The translations under genes and the position numbers were made by a program. This document shows, piece by piece, positions 35,833-46,929 of a stretch of DNA of 64,000 nt. A model generated the notes under the pieces. That model did not search any database, was not told the DNA's origin, and saw nothing but the letters and a program-made list of their open reading frames with translations. Source of the DNA: Cordylochernes scorpioides (Eukaryota; Arthropoda; Arachnida; Pseudoscorpiones; Chernetidae); assembly GCA_030710605.1 (NCBI GenBank), contig CP092879.1, positions 46,914,256 to 46,978,255 on the forward strand. Direction: 5' to 3'. Within the stretch, counting starts at the first letter, position 1, and each line of letters opens with the position of its first letter.

Positions 35833-36759
35833 AAAGCTGACCAAACAGTGTCGGAGAAATCACGCTCCAAAAACAAGATCTGAGCCGCACCAAAAATAAA
35901 TAGACGGCAGGAAACGAGAATTTGAGACACCACGACAGGGAGTGTAGTCCGCAGCGGTTAAATTCGGCCTCTGTAAACAAAGCGGAGCGCCTTCGTCCGA
36001 TCTCCAATTTCCCTCCCTCTCGTTTGCCCGACACACCCCACTTCCGTATCTCTAATTACAATGAGAAGATCCCCTATTGAGGTCGACTGGGAACCTCACT
36101 ATGCCACCGGTTTTGATTCCAGTTCGAGTCTACATATCGATTTTTACCAACCAATTACACATCCACGAAACAACACCTAGAACTAGCTCACACATCTCTT
36201 ACACAACCGACTTCTAACATTTTTCACAACACACACACAAAGACAAAAAATTACACATAAAGGTTATATAGATTTCCATGTCTCCTGTACACACAGCATA
36301 AACGCACTTGAGGGCTAGAATCACGTTTTTCACCTAAGTGTCACTACAGATGAGACAAAAAATTTATAGGGCATAATTGAGCAAGTAAAACATTTATAGG
36401 GCAAAATGGAGCAACCAATACATGTAGATCAGGGCATGAAGATACCAAAGGGTTCCAACCAATACACCTTATTTTTCATATCAATCATTTTCATTATTTT
36501 CTCTCAATTAAAATTTAAATATTTAATCAATTTAGCAATTTATTCAACTTATTATCAATTTTAATCATTAACTATCATTTTATTTACCAATTAGTTTATA
36601 TTATCATTTTCATTTATCAATTATCATTCTATTTACCACTTGACTTATATTGCCACAACTCAATTATCAACGAAAACTCACTGACTTTCGATTAAACTAA
36701 AAACATTAAATCACCCTTTGTTGTTGAAATCTTTTTATTTTTCATTTTTCTTTTTTCCA
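35833..36759. other. Untranslated 3' interior of the LTR element
   Basis: No coding capacity recognised. Two short direct repeats 'atttatagggcaaaatggagca' / 'atttatagggcataattgagca' lie near 36365-36415. Confidence 0.45.
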
Positions 36760-37625
36760 AGCACTCTACTTTGATTTCGCTCAAAAAACTTTTATTTTAT
36801 TTTTATTTTTGATTTCTCAAAAGACCTTATGAAATTTCCTCGAATTCCTTTCCAAAATTCAAGCAAAAAAGTAATTAGGCATTTTTCCTTTTTTTTCTCA
36901 CCACGCACCAAGCATTCACTTTGATTTCTTCCAACTTTTTATTTTTATTTTACTTTGATTTCTCAAAAGACCTTATGGAATTTCCTCGAATTCCTTTCCA
37001 AAATTCAAGCAAAAAAGTAATTAGGCATTTTTCCTTTTTTTTCTCACCACGCACCAAGCATTCACTTTGATTTCTTCCAACTTTTTATTTTTATTTTACT
37101 TTGATTTCTCAAAAGACCTTATGAAATTTCCTCGAATTCCTTTCCAAAATTCAAGCAAAAAAGTAATTAGGCATTTTTCCTTTTTTTTCTCACCACGCAC
37201 CAAGCATTCACTTTGATTTCTTCCAACTTTTTATTTTTATTTTACTTTGATTTCTCAAAAGACCTTATGAAATTTCCTCGAATTCCTTTCCAAAATTCAA
37301 GCAAAAAAGTAATTAGGCATTTTTCTTTTTTTTTTTCTCACCATTCAACCAAACACATTCAATTTTGATTTCATTCAACTACTCTTATTTTATTTTGTTT
37401 TGATTTCAAAGCGCCTTATGAAATTTCCTCGATTTCTTTTCTCAAAAGTCGAGCAAAAAAGTAACTAAGCAGTTGTCTTTGTCACCATGCAACAAAATAA
37501 TTTTCTTTTTCAACCAAACATATTCAATTTTGATTTCATTCAACTATTTTTATATTATTTTTATTTTGATTTCAAAGCCTAAATAGAACCCCCTCGAATT
37601 CATTTCTTAACTCGAGTAGAATTCG
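36760..37625 (+). repeat. 146-bp tandem repeat inside the LTR element
   Basis: 'ccttatgaaatttcctcg' recurs at 36825, 36971, 37117 and 37263 (exactly 146 bp apart), then at 37414 and about 37570 in diverged form. Each unit includes 'ttcaagcaaaaaagtaatta' and 'caccacgcaccaagcattc'. The four central units are nearly identical. Confidence 0.9.
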
Positions 37626-37885
37626 TTTAGGCGCATTTTCTTTTCTTTTAATCCACTATGTACCATAACATTCCTTGATTTCTTACAATTAAAAATTTTT
37701 GATTTCTATTAATTATGCTCAACCTATATCATCAACACCATTCTATTTTACTTTTATATTACCAGCAATGTTTGTATATAGCCCCTCAATACCCACAACT
37801 AATTTTCCCACAAAATTATTTTTCACTTTACAGAATTCTCTCAGGCTAACCCCTTCTTGAATTCTTCACATGTAGGGGGCGCATC

Positions 37886-38676
37886 TGTCATAATTTGTAT
37901 ATAATTAAATGCAACCCCGACCCACTATGTATGTACCATGTATGATTCTCAAAGACTTAATAAAGAACAAGGTAACTGGAGGAAAGAAAGTAACAAAAGA
38001 TATAGGAAGTAAGACTAAAGCTGGCACGACTATTTTGGCACCCCTGTGTCAACATTGCAGGGGCAGAGACCGGACGTCTCTAGTGACCGCAGAAGTTATT
38101 TTAGCCAAGATGCACTCAATACTTCCGGCAAAAACAGGACGTATCTAATATCCGTCGAAGCTATAAGCGTCAAGCCACCCAACACTTCCTGGCGAAATCG
38201 GATATATCAAGCAGGCCACATCTTTCATCAAGGAGAGCCGCGGGCCAATCAAAAGACCGCACCTTAAGTAGGTCAACCAATAGGACAAGATCATGTGACA
38301 CATCTCGACCAATCAGAGAGACACTGGGGCTTGGTGTTAAATCGAAAAGCAAGAATGGTCAGTAGTGTCTTAGCTCTCATAGGAACAACACCTAGAGTTG
38401 CTCCTTCACTTCCAACGAGGTGACATCGGCCCAGGACCTCTCCCCGCTCAGCTCATAGCTAAGTACAATCACCACCATGTGATCAGTTAATTAACAATCA
38501 AAATCGCTCCGTCTTCTCAAGCTTTCTTTCCTCCAATCCAGTTGCCTTTTATTTTCAAACCTCATCATGTGTCCTGATTATTCCTAACTGTGTGCTTCAC
38601 TTACCACTCAACGACTGCGCTTCAACCAAATCTCACTATTCACATCCAACAACAAGAAACCCCGCAACGATATTGC

Positions 38677-38680
<4 letters not shown>
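37886..38680 (+). repeat. 3' LTR (795 bp)
   Basis: Same length and, as read, same sequence as the 5' LTR. Preceded by 'cacatgtagggggcgcatc', a G-rich tract at the expected PPT position. Followed by (TA)n. Confidence 0.9.
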
Positions 38681-38709
<29 letters not shown>

Positions 38710-39147
38710 CATTTTTTAAATGTTTATATTATACCATAAAATGTGTGTGCACAGTTAGAAAAGTTCAAAATCTTGTCTTAAATGTGTAAAACCTTTATAT
38801 ACGCACAAAATAAAAGAATACTCTAATATAGAACAAAAATGTTTTTATCTTGAATTTAAAAATAACTTTAATAAAATCAAAAGATTATATACCAATGAAC
38901 AACAAAAAGGGGAGACTATATTTCTTCTCATTTTTTGCACCACCGATATAATATACAAAATTAATTACATATATGTATGTAAAAATAAAATTTAGCATCT
39001 ATACAGTATATTATGTTTAATTTTCGTCGTGTATAGTTAACTAGAAATTATACTACTAATTATTCCTGTTGTAGAACATGTTATTCTGAAAAAGCTAGCT
39101 ATATAAAATTACTCGAGAAATTTAATCCTGGATGCTTTATATATATA
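38681..39147. other. AT-rich spacer after the LTR element
   Basis: Starts with the (TA)n target. Nothing else recognised. Confidence 0.5.
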
Positions 39148-39490
39148 TGTATACTTATCTTTTATTTTTTTCTATTGTTTTTTTCGTGTGTTAAGCGTAT
39201 TTACGCAAATTTGGCCTTAAATACCCATTTCTTGATTTCTCGAGAAGCCATTGGGTCCAAAAATATTTTTGGTCGCAGTGGTTACAGTCTACTCCACGCT
39301 GACGAGCGCCAACAGCGCGAAACGCGTTCGTGGATGATTTTTCTTGATTTATCAAGAAATTGGGTTGGCCAAATATCACGGAGCAAGCTAAATAAACGTT
39401 TAGTTTATTCTTGCTCCACTAGATGGCGCTCTGCCATCTAAAAAGCACATGTGCTCGTGGTCAGGAGATGCCTTCTTTATTTTTAATATA
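39148..39490 (+). mobile_element. Non-autonomous hammerhead repeat F1, full copy
   Basis: Runs from 'cttatcttttatttttttc' through 'cccatttcttgatttctcg', the ribozyme, 'gatttatcaagaaattggg', 'actagatggcgctctgcc' to 'aggagatgccttctttattt', and ends in (TA)n. Related pieces at 22345, 23468, 56160 and 56520. No protein; probably spreads with PLE machinery. Confidence 0.7.
39294..39333 (+). ncRNA. Type I hammerhead ribozyme (F1), intact core
   Basis: CCACG + CTGACGA + GCGC-CAACA-GCGC + GAAA + CGC-GTT, then CGTGG. Stem I is CCACG/CGTGG (5 bp), stem II 4 bp, stem III very short, and the cleavage site is GUU at 39326-39328. All invariant residues present. Confidence 0.85.
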
Positions 39491-39659
39491 TATATGTATA
39501 AAATTGAAAAATATATAAATAAAATTCTGTAAACGCCATTTTTTTAAAAATATAAACGTACATGGAAAAAAAATTGAATAGCTTTGAACCTTCGGAGAAA
39601 TTTCCTTAATATAAAGCAAAGAAGGACGTTATGACACTGGTACCTAGCTATTGAGTAGG

Positions 39660-39703
<44 letters not shown>

Positions 39704-39968
39704 TCAACTAGGTACTATATATAAAAAATACAAAAACGTAACTCATTCGTTGATCAGGAATTGTGCGCCAGAAAAAAAATTGATTATTTACTGCTAAATT
39801 AAATTACGAAAGAAAATGCTATCTTTGTATGCGAAAAAAGAGATGAAAGTTTTTGAAGCTGATTTCACTTATTTATAAAAAGAAAAACTCAAACGTTTCT
39901 ATAAAGACATATAGTCCTATATGTATAGCAAATATGTACATAGACAATTCTTATACATATATTATATA
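39491..39968. other. Spacer with (TA)n inside an inverted pair
   Basis: A TA run (39664-39701) lies between 'ggtacctagctattgag' and 'ctcaactaggtac', an interrupted inverted repeat. Otherwise nothing. Confidence 0.5.
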
Positions 39969-40349
39969 TATAAATGACTGCGGCGTATAATTATAAAGCT
40001 ATGCAACCAGTTTAACCGCATAAGTTTTTTTTATTTATGAAAAATCATTTTTAATTTCAAAGAGAAATAATTTAATATTTCTAACTTTTGGATGACGTAT
40101 GAAAAGGTTGAATATATGAAGAGTGATGGTCTATATATGAATGGATGACGTATGGAGGGTGAACAATATGAAGAGTAATGGCGAACGGAAAAATAAAAGT
40201 GTCCAGGAGCGGGAATCGAACCCACAACCTTCTGCTTACCGGGCAGGTGCCATGTCCACTAGGCTATCCTGGACGATATTTCTCCGTTCGTAACTAATAT
40301 TTAAACTGACTAATAATACTTATAAATGACTGCGGCGTATAATTATAAA
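39969..40349 (-). mobile_element. tRNA-headed insertion flanked by a 29-bp direct repeat
   Basis: 'taaatgactgcggcgtataa' with flanking bases forms a 29-bp direct repeat at 39969-39997 and 40321-40349, so the 323 bp between look like an insertion with an unusually long target duplication. Inside lies the tRNA-like head (40201-40274), with 'ttccgttcg' and 'cgaacgga' paired around it. Confidence 0.6.
40201..40274 (-). tRNA. tRNA-like sequence, probably SINE head or pseudo-tRNA
   Basis: On minus the acceptor arms GTCCAGG and CCTGGAC pair over 7 bp. The A box (TAGCCTAGTGG) and B box (GGTTCGATTCC) are canonical, and the T stem GTGGG/CCCGC pairs. The anticodon stem has only 4 good pairs, and the loop CCGGTAA lacks U33. 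If real, the anticodon would read GGT (Thr). The relative at 12170 and the insertion context favour a SINE head. Confidence 0.5.
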
Positions 40350-40705
40350 AGAAATTTTGGAAAGATGGTATTCATGTACAAAAAGTGGAACATCTTCTTT
40401 TAAAATGCATTAAAATAATATTTTTTTTTTAAAGAGAGAGAGGTGCTTCTTTTGTTATATGAATATAGATATTTTTTCATAATTAGAGCAGAAGTGTTAA
40501 TCTTAAATTCAAACTTTATTATGAGGAGATACTATAATCATTAATTTCAAACTTTATTATGGATGAAACGAAAAGGGAAATAAAGGTTAGCTCATTGCAT
40601 ATTTGTCTAATAACAGGTAAAATAACATATATTGGGGGACCTGAGATTAATCATTAAAATGTATTGATAAATTTCTAGAGCCACATTGCAAATGTTCTAC
40701 GACAT
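40350..40705. other. AT-rich spacer
   Basis: Nothing recognised apart from two 'aaactttattatg' repeats near 40511 and 40549. Confidence 0.45.
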
Positions 40706-40752
40706 ATATATATATATATATTTTTGAAAATAGAGCAATCCATATTTAATTC

Positions 40753-40940
40753 ATTAGATAATAAAAGGCATATATTGGATTTACTAAAATACTTATTTTG
40801 CCAATATTTCGGCTGGCTGAACGCCAACCTTTGTGTGTACAAAAATGTAATGCCTCGATAAAGGTTGGCGTTCAGCCAGCCGAAATATTGGCAAAATAAG
40901 TATTTTAGTAAATCCAATATATGCCTTTTATTATCTAATA
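40753..40940. mobile_element. F4 foldback with 80-bp perfect arms
   Basis: Arms 40753-40832 and 40861-40940 are inverted copies around a 28-nt centre. Each has 'ggcatatattggatttac' and 'ttggcgttcagccagccg' followed by GAAA. Relatives at 24295, 55838, 58495 and 59440. The GGTTGGC-GTTCA-GCCAGCC stem followed by GAAA mimics hammerhead stem II. Frames here are palindrome artefacts. Confidence 0.75.
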
Positions 40941-41293
40941 TATATATATATATATGTAGAAAATAAATCATTAGGAATTTTGACAGATAGGTTGTAGAGG
41001 ATAGAGTTTGACGCATACAAGCTTTTTTATTTATTTTATTTAAAGGTAATTAGAATATTTAATAAATTTATGATTCACCGAAGTACTACACAAATACAAG
41101 CTCTTCAAAGCCTATGCAAATTATCCCTTTTGCAAACTAATTTACATATTTTGTGGTAGGATTATAATGATGATGATAACACATTAACACAATCAATACA
41201 AATAATCTACCATTGTTAAAATAGTTATCGTCAGGCACACATTTACTTGAATCAAAACTGGTCTAAACCGAATACTTAGGTTATATATATATT
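40941..41293. other. AT-rich spacer
   Basis: Nothing recognised. Confidence 0.45.
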
Positions 41294-41830
41294 GTAGCAA
41301 AGTATTTATTATTTTATTAAACTCTGCCTTTGCCGGTCCCAAGCCCGGATGAAAAAGGAGGAGGGGGACCAGTAACAAGCTCACTAAAAAACCTGGGTTC
41401 AGTTGGCCCGGCTGATAGTACCCTGTAAAGGCGTCATATCCAGGGATACAGGATGAGCAGTGTTTGTACTCTATGTTAGGAGCAGCTGCACATGGCGTCT
41501 GTTCCTCATGTCAGAGGCGGCCATTTCTTTTGGAGCTAAGTCGGCCTACCACTGAGTAGTGCTCCCAGTCTTAATGACAAAGGCAGACCCATTCTACTTC
41601 ACCCAATCATGATGGTTGTCAATCTTTAAAAGCTTGATACCCTAATATGATTGAGTGGAGATAAGAAAGAAGAAGAAGATTATTTTATTAACAAAGTATA
41701 TTTTTTATGTTTATATTTTGTTTTATCTTTTGTTTAACATTCATAGTTTGTTCTTGCCTTAAATAGATTGCTGTGCCATCCTAAAGTTTGTCTTTCCTAA
41801 TTTTCCACGTGGCAATATACATAGTATTAA
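41294..41830 (+). repeat. LTR of family X split by retroposon R2
   Basis: TGTAGCAAAGTATTTATTA starts at 41294. The LTR is interrupted at 41321 by R2 and resumes at 41679, ending near 'ttccacgtggcaatatac' at 41817. Compare 57126 and 57632. Confidence 0.65.
41321..41678 (+). mobile_element. Retroposon R2, + copy with 13-bp target duplication
   Basis: Flanked by ATTATTTTATTAA at 41308-41320 and 41679-41691. Starts 'actctgcctttgccggtccc' and ends in a GAA-type tail (gaaagaagaagaag). Same family as 23051-23418. The insertion is younger than the LTR it interrupts. Confidence 0.8.
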
Positions 41831-42430
41831 ATATATGCAACTCTAGTGATGTGCGTACCGAAAACACGATTCTTTTCAAAATGGCATAAAAATGGACGTT
41901 GATTTCGTTGATAAAGATTAATGAGAATTGATTAATATATTTGGCATTTCAGAAAAGGTTTTCCATAGAATGTAATATGAAATGGTAGCCGCCTCTATGT
42001 ACTTAGGAAGATCATAGCCCGAAGCCATGGTGTATAGGTTAAATATTTGTTAGAATTTTCTTGTGTTGTAGTGAATTCACAAATTTGAATATGCGTGAAG
42101 ACGCCATAAATATTCATTGTGTTTATAAATAGAAAACAATCCATGTGAAGTTTTTGTTAATGAGGGTGATGAGTGTTTGGTTTAAAACTTTTATTAATAT
42201 CCTTTGATATTTCAACCAGGCTGATTGCCTTTCTAGGAACAGGTTCTCTAGAAACTCTCTCTCTCTATTCATTGGAGACGCTTATGGGAGGGTATTTAAG
42301 AGAGGCCTTACTGTTTATGTCATGAACTTGCATGAAAATACTTACGCTCAGTTATGACAAGTAAATAATATATGTAATATATGCAATATATATGTAAGTA
42401 TTTTATATCCGGAAAACCAGAGTAGCAATA
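41831..42430. other. Spacer, probably intronic to the LMO gene
   Basis: Lies upstream of the first visible LMO exon. No exon with LIM1 residues found here. A TC run is near 42260. Confidence 0.4.
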
Positions 42431-42616
42431 CATTCATGGACAAAAATAAGGAAGTGGAAAGTATTTGATTCCTGATCATATGCTTTTTTGAAGGAGACAT
42501 AGGTAATTTTGTTCACACTTGGTTATCTCGTGCGTCTTCAATAAAGGTCACTGTATCTTTAAGAGTTATTGTCTAAATCCCGATATATTCCTGCTAAGTT
42601 TTGTCTATGAGAGAGT
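42431..42616. mobile_element. Tc1/mariner-type MITE (copy e)
   Basis: Starts CATTCATGGACAAAAATAAG and ends 'aagttttgtctatgagag'; internal 'ttcaataaaggtcactg' is shared. Confidence 0.6.
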
Positions 42617-42699
42617 ATATGTTTTTTAATTGTTCGACATTAAAAACTTTCCTTTGTCATGAATGAAAAACATTGCTAATCAGCTTATCTTGATTGGAA

Positions 42700-43425
42700 A
42701 TTTATTCTGTGAGAAAAAACTATGTATAGCAATAAGTAACTATCTATGTAGCAATATGCAATTATGTGTAGCAATATGTAGTTATGTATATAGCAATATG
42801 TAACATTGTGTAGAAATATGTAACTAACTATCTATGTAGCAATAAATGCAATTATATATATATATATATGTGTAGCAATATTTAACTATTTATGTAAGCA
42901 ATATGCAATTATGGGTAGCATTATGTAGCTATGTATATAGAAAAATGTAAGTATGTGTAACAATATGTAGCTGTTTGTTAATAAATATGTAACTATGTAT
43001 GCAGCAATATGTAACTATGTGTGTAACACCATTCAACTATGTGTGGAGTAATATGTAACTTTATGTAACAATATGTAACTACATATGCAGCAATATGCAA
43101 GTATGTTAACAATATGTAACCATTTGTAACTATGTGTGTGACAATATGTAACTATATATGCAGCAATATGCAAGTATGTTAAGAATATGTAACAATTTGT
43201 AACTATGTGTGTGACAATATGTAACTATGTATGCAGCAATATGCAAGTATGTTAGCAATATGTAACAATATGTAACTATGTATTACAATATGTAACTATG
43301 TGTGTGACAATATGTAACTATGTATGCAGCAATATGCAAGTATGTTAGCAATATGTAACAATATGTAACTATGTATTACAATATGTAACTATGTGTGTAG
43401 CAATATGTAATTATGTACGTATGTC
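42700..43425 (+). repeat. Degenerate short tandem repeat (TATGTAACTATGTGTAGCAA type)
   Basis: About 700 bp of variable 11-46 bp units built from 'caatatgtaactatgt' and 'gcagcaatatgcaagt'. Runs to within 5 bp of the LMO acceptor AG at 43427-43428, so the usual pyrimidine tract is replaced by repeat DNA. Confidence 0.85.
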
Positions 43426-43428
43426 CAG

Positions 43429-43554
43429 GCTATTCGGAACTACAGGCCTGTGCTCAGCCTGCCATAAAATCATCCCAGCATTCGAGATGGTGATGCGGGC
43501 CAGGGGTAACGTCTACCATCTTGAATGTTTCGCCTGTCAGCAGTGCAACCACAG
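43429..43554 (+). CDS. LMO-type LIM-only protein, internal exon (LIM2, first part)
   Basis: Encodes (R)LFGTTGLCSACHKIIPAF, then EMVMRARGNVYHLECFACQQ and CNH(R). This is the start of the second LIM domain of the LMO1/LMO3/Beadex class: zinc ligands CSAC, HLEC and CQQC are all present, and the LFGxTGxC lead-in is diagnostic. Acceptor 'gtccag' and donor 'cag|gtgggt' give a 126-nt exon. Both ends split an Arg codon after two bases (phase 2), so it reads in frame into 48185-48305. These nuclear cofactors bridge DNA-binding factors and LDB proteins and do not bind DNA themselves. The preceding exon (LIM1) was not found in the window. The extra N-terminal residues of the longer open frame are intron repeat. 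Confidence 0.9.
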
Positions 43555-43786
43555 GTGGGTCAATACATCCTTTATTTTAAATCTCTATTCCCTTGACATG
43601 CCCAAGCTACATTTGGTAGACCCTGTGTCTTGTAAATAACTTCTTTAACTTGTAAGGTAGGTCAAAACGTAACCTTATAATGTGACTTTTAGATCTAATC
43701 AGCAAATAGCAGTCAACAACATATCCTCTTATATAGACTCATTTACTCTTGGCCTTCTAGTCAAAATTTTGTTTCCTCAATGCATA

Positions 43787-43969
43787 CAGTCATGAACAAA
43801 ACTTAAGGAAGTTTCATATTTTGATGTCGCTGGTTGTCTGAGGTGATTTTGTTTACACTTGGTTATCTCGTGTGTCTTCAATAATCTCACTGTGTATCAA
43901 ATATCTTTCAGAGTTATTGTCTGAATCCTGATGTTATGGTACAACTTCCTTAAGTTTTGTCTATGAGTG
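43787..43969. mobile_element. Tc1/mariner-type MITE (copy f), in LMO intron
   Basis: Starts CAGTCATGAACAAAACTTAA and ends 'aagttttgtctatgagtg', TA at both sides. Confidence 0.65.
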
Positions 43970-45609
43970 TATTATTTGTGAGGAGTGGCTATTTGTGGGC
44001 GATGTAACTAGGTGGAAGGATCTAAATATATAGAAACTTTAGTCATACGCTGGCAGCTTATAGTACCCGCTACAAGACTAGAAGGTGCTATAGCATTGAG
44101 GGTTGATTGGAACTAATATTTCTCTTCGCAGAGTCTATACCCAGCCACACACGGCATTGAAACACAATTAGATAGAGTAATATAAACAGTTTTTAATTCT
44201 CTCAGAATTTATTCTATCCCTTGAATTGGAAACAAAGAGAAGGCTGGACTCTCTGAAGGAGGTATATAGACTCATAAAGTTCAAAAATGTAAAAAACGCA
44301 AACAATGGTAAGCTTTTTTATTGAATAAATACTTTAGAAACTATTACCATTTTCGAGATATCATTATCATACTATTGGGAAAGATATATAACAATCTCTG
44401 AGTTGTTTTTCATATTCATCTTCTTTTCCATTTTTAACGCTATTATCAACTTTTTTCTGAACTGGCAGTACAAGTACGCAAAGCTCTCGATGGCCAATGA
44501 ATCAGAGATAGCTTGTAAATCTATGACTTATTACATCTTCTTTTTAATATTCATTCAATCATATTAGGGTATCTAGCCTGTAGAGTTTGAGACTTTTAAT
44601 GGTGTCCACTGGGGAAGAATAGAGCTTAGCAATGTCAACCATGTCAATGATGTGGTTTGGAGTTGTTACATTGATAGTTAAATGAAATTATTTTTATTCT
44701 CCTTGTATCCAGGGTCAATAAAGAACATTATAGGACATCCTATTTTAAGTTCTATCTCTTTAATACTTACATTTTAGCTAACAGTCTTCCTTCCAACAAA
44801 CCCCAGTTATAGTTTCCATAGTTTTACCTGGTTCCTTACTTTATTCGCCATTTTGAAAAGTGCTGAATACAAACCAAGAATAATTAATGTAATGAAAAGA
44901 GTATCATGCAATATAAAATTACTGATGGCACGTTGGTTTAATTTTATTTCCAACTCCAGGATAGATGGTGTAACGCTATCAGTAAATTTCTCTGCTTCAT
45001 AATAAGGTCTTTCATATTTTCATCATTCTCTCCTTTAGAATGATTCAATTGTTGCACAACGGTCTGGTTGGTTTACGACTAATCATATCAAGGCTATTGA
45101 GTTCTCTCTTTTATTACAGTATCGAGATTGAGTAATATTTATTACCAAAATGGTACCTAAAGTTTAACACTCGCATAGAAGGCATGACAATAATTATAAT
45201 TCTTATTGTTAGAGCTTCTTGGAGAGATAGGGATATACTCTATCACAAGAAATAACAGCTAGTAGAACCCAGTGTCTTTCTTCACTCTTCAGTAAGTATT
45301 TGTGAAAGATCCAAGTCTTGTTGATTCAATTATATTCCAGACCCCATATTGGAACTTTCTGATGAGCCTTATGTTACCACAATCTATTTTGTCCCTCTCA
45401 ACGTATTCAATATGGTCAATTCTATGTTCCCAATTAATCCAAAGACTACAAGAGGGAGATATAATATTTGGTAATTGAATTCATAAATTTCGGAATTTTC
45501 ATCTGAGAAAATTTTCATGAGATTTCTAATATCCGCCGCTGTCATGGCTTCATTTTCGTGCCTCTTCCAATCCGGGAATGGGAGAAAAGAATTTGATCGA
45601 TCTGGCCAG

Positions 45610-46260
45610 TCCTTAATTAAAAGTGGAGAGCGGTCCAGTTCTCTTCCTTCCCTCTGGACTACAGTCCAGGATATATCTTCCTGTTGGACTCTTTTATAGC
45701 GTCTTCCTCTATAGCAATAGTCCTGCAGCTAGAATCTTTCTTGAATGTCCCACCTCTTCCACTATGGACTACAGCCCAGGATATATCTTCCCGTTGGACT
45801 CTTTTATAGCGTCTTCCTCTATAGAAAAGTCTCGTAGCTAGAATATTTCTTGAATGTCCCACTTCTTCCTCCCCTCTGGACACACTACAGTCCAGGATAT
45901 ATCTTCCTGTTGGACACTTTTATAGCTTCTTCCTCTATTGCAAAGTCCCGCAGCTAGAATCTTTCTTGAATGTCTCACCTCTTCCTACCCTCTGGACTGC
46001 AGTCCAGGATATATCTACCTGGTGGACTCTATTATAGCTTCTTCCTCTATAGCAAAGTCCCGCAGCTAGAATATTTCTTGAATGTCCCACTTCTTCCTCC
46101 CCTCTGGACACACTACAGTCCAGGATATATCTTCCTGTTGGACTCTTTTATAGCTTCTTCCTCTATAGCAATAGTCCCGCAGCTAGAATCTTTCTTGAAT
46201 GTCCCACCTCTTCTTCCCCTCTGGACACACTACAGTCCAGGATATATCTTCCTCCCTTAT
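45610..46260 (+). repeat. About 115-bp tandem repeat, six units
   Basis: 'agtccaggatatatcttcct' recurs near 45664, 45773, 45890, 46009, 46126 and 46230. Units also share 'tcttcctctatagc' and 'cagctagaat...ttcttgaatgtc'. Frames through it are repeat-derived. Confidence 0.85.
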
Positions 46261-46419
46261 ATATCTATAAACCTTCTTTTATTTCAACTAGCTCACGAGC
46301 TTTCAAGTCAAAATACTTACTTCACGACTCTAATATACGACAATTTAGATCGTATAAGAGCCCTGAAGTCTTTTGGGTTGAAATTACGTGGCCCAGTAAT
46401 ATCGAAATGAAGAAACAAT

Positions 46420-46870
46420 ATATGAAAAATAGTATAAATGTGATATTGCGTCTGTACTGGGATAAGGTGTATACATTAAGATAGAAAGGGCATCTCCTTA
46501 TCGTGCAAATGAAAGTTTCTGGTGACTTGCCCCATCTATCGGAATAAATATCAACTATCCGTTGATTTTTAATTATTCCAGAATGACCAAATACCTTTTC
46601 TTGATTAATCAAGAAAAGCTAACCAGGTACGCGTTTCTGGCTGTTAGCCTTCGTCAGCGTGGTGCAAACTGTACCTCATCGACCAAAAACGCCTTAAACG
46701 CGAACGAGGTTAGCTTTTCTTGATTAATCAAGAATGTGTATTTGCCCATTCTGGAATAATTAAAAATCAACAAATAGTTAATATATTACGATAGATGGTG
46801 CAAAGCCATCAGCAACTTTTCGTTACACAATAAGGAGATGCCTTTTTTCTTGATTTATAAATATAGTTGT
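46420..46870. mobile_element. F2 hammerhead repeat, inverted pair in LMO intron
   Basis: Ends in 'gggataaggtgt' and 'aaggagatgcctttttt'; contains 'cttgattaatcaagaa' on both sides of the centre. Same family as 58025, 61985 and 63480. Confidence 0.65.
46623..46662 (-). ncRNA. Hammerhead ribozyme (F2), degraded
   Basis: Minus strand: CCACG + CTGACGA + A-GGC-TAACA-GCC-A + GAAA + CGC-GTA + CCTGG. The core motifs survive, but stem I has a mismatch and stem II only 3 good pairs. Confidence 0.6.
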
Positions 46871-46929
46871 TGTGTTCTAAATGGTACTAAAGTTTTATGG
46901 TTATTCTATGGCTTGTTTAAAAAGAATTG

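Larger units (their letters stand above)
32609..38680 (+). mobile_element. LTR retrotransposon (Ty3/Gypsy-like), non-autonomous, recent
   Basis: Two 795-bp LTRs (TGTCATAATTTG...TTGCCACA) that read identical enclose 4.48 kb. Both outer flanks are (TA)n, so a 4-6 bp TA-rich target duplication is likely but unprovable. The interior has a gag-like remnant, the C-terminal end of an integrase followed by a membrane-spanning tail, a tandem repeat and a G-rich tract (TAGGGGGCGC) before the right LTR that may serve as PPT. Protease, RT, RNase H and the integrase core are missing. Matching LTRs with so little coding sequence suggest mobilisation in trans. Confidence 0.85.

Noticed and set aside
40201..40274. 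A working tRNA-Thr gene
   Set aside because: Lacks U33, has a weak anticodon stem and sits in a repeat insertion; kept only as tRNA-like.
45358..45372. CTGATGAGCC word as another hammerhead
   Set aside because: No GAAA box or pairing partners nearby.
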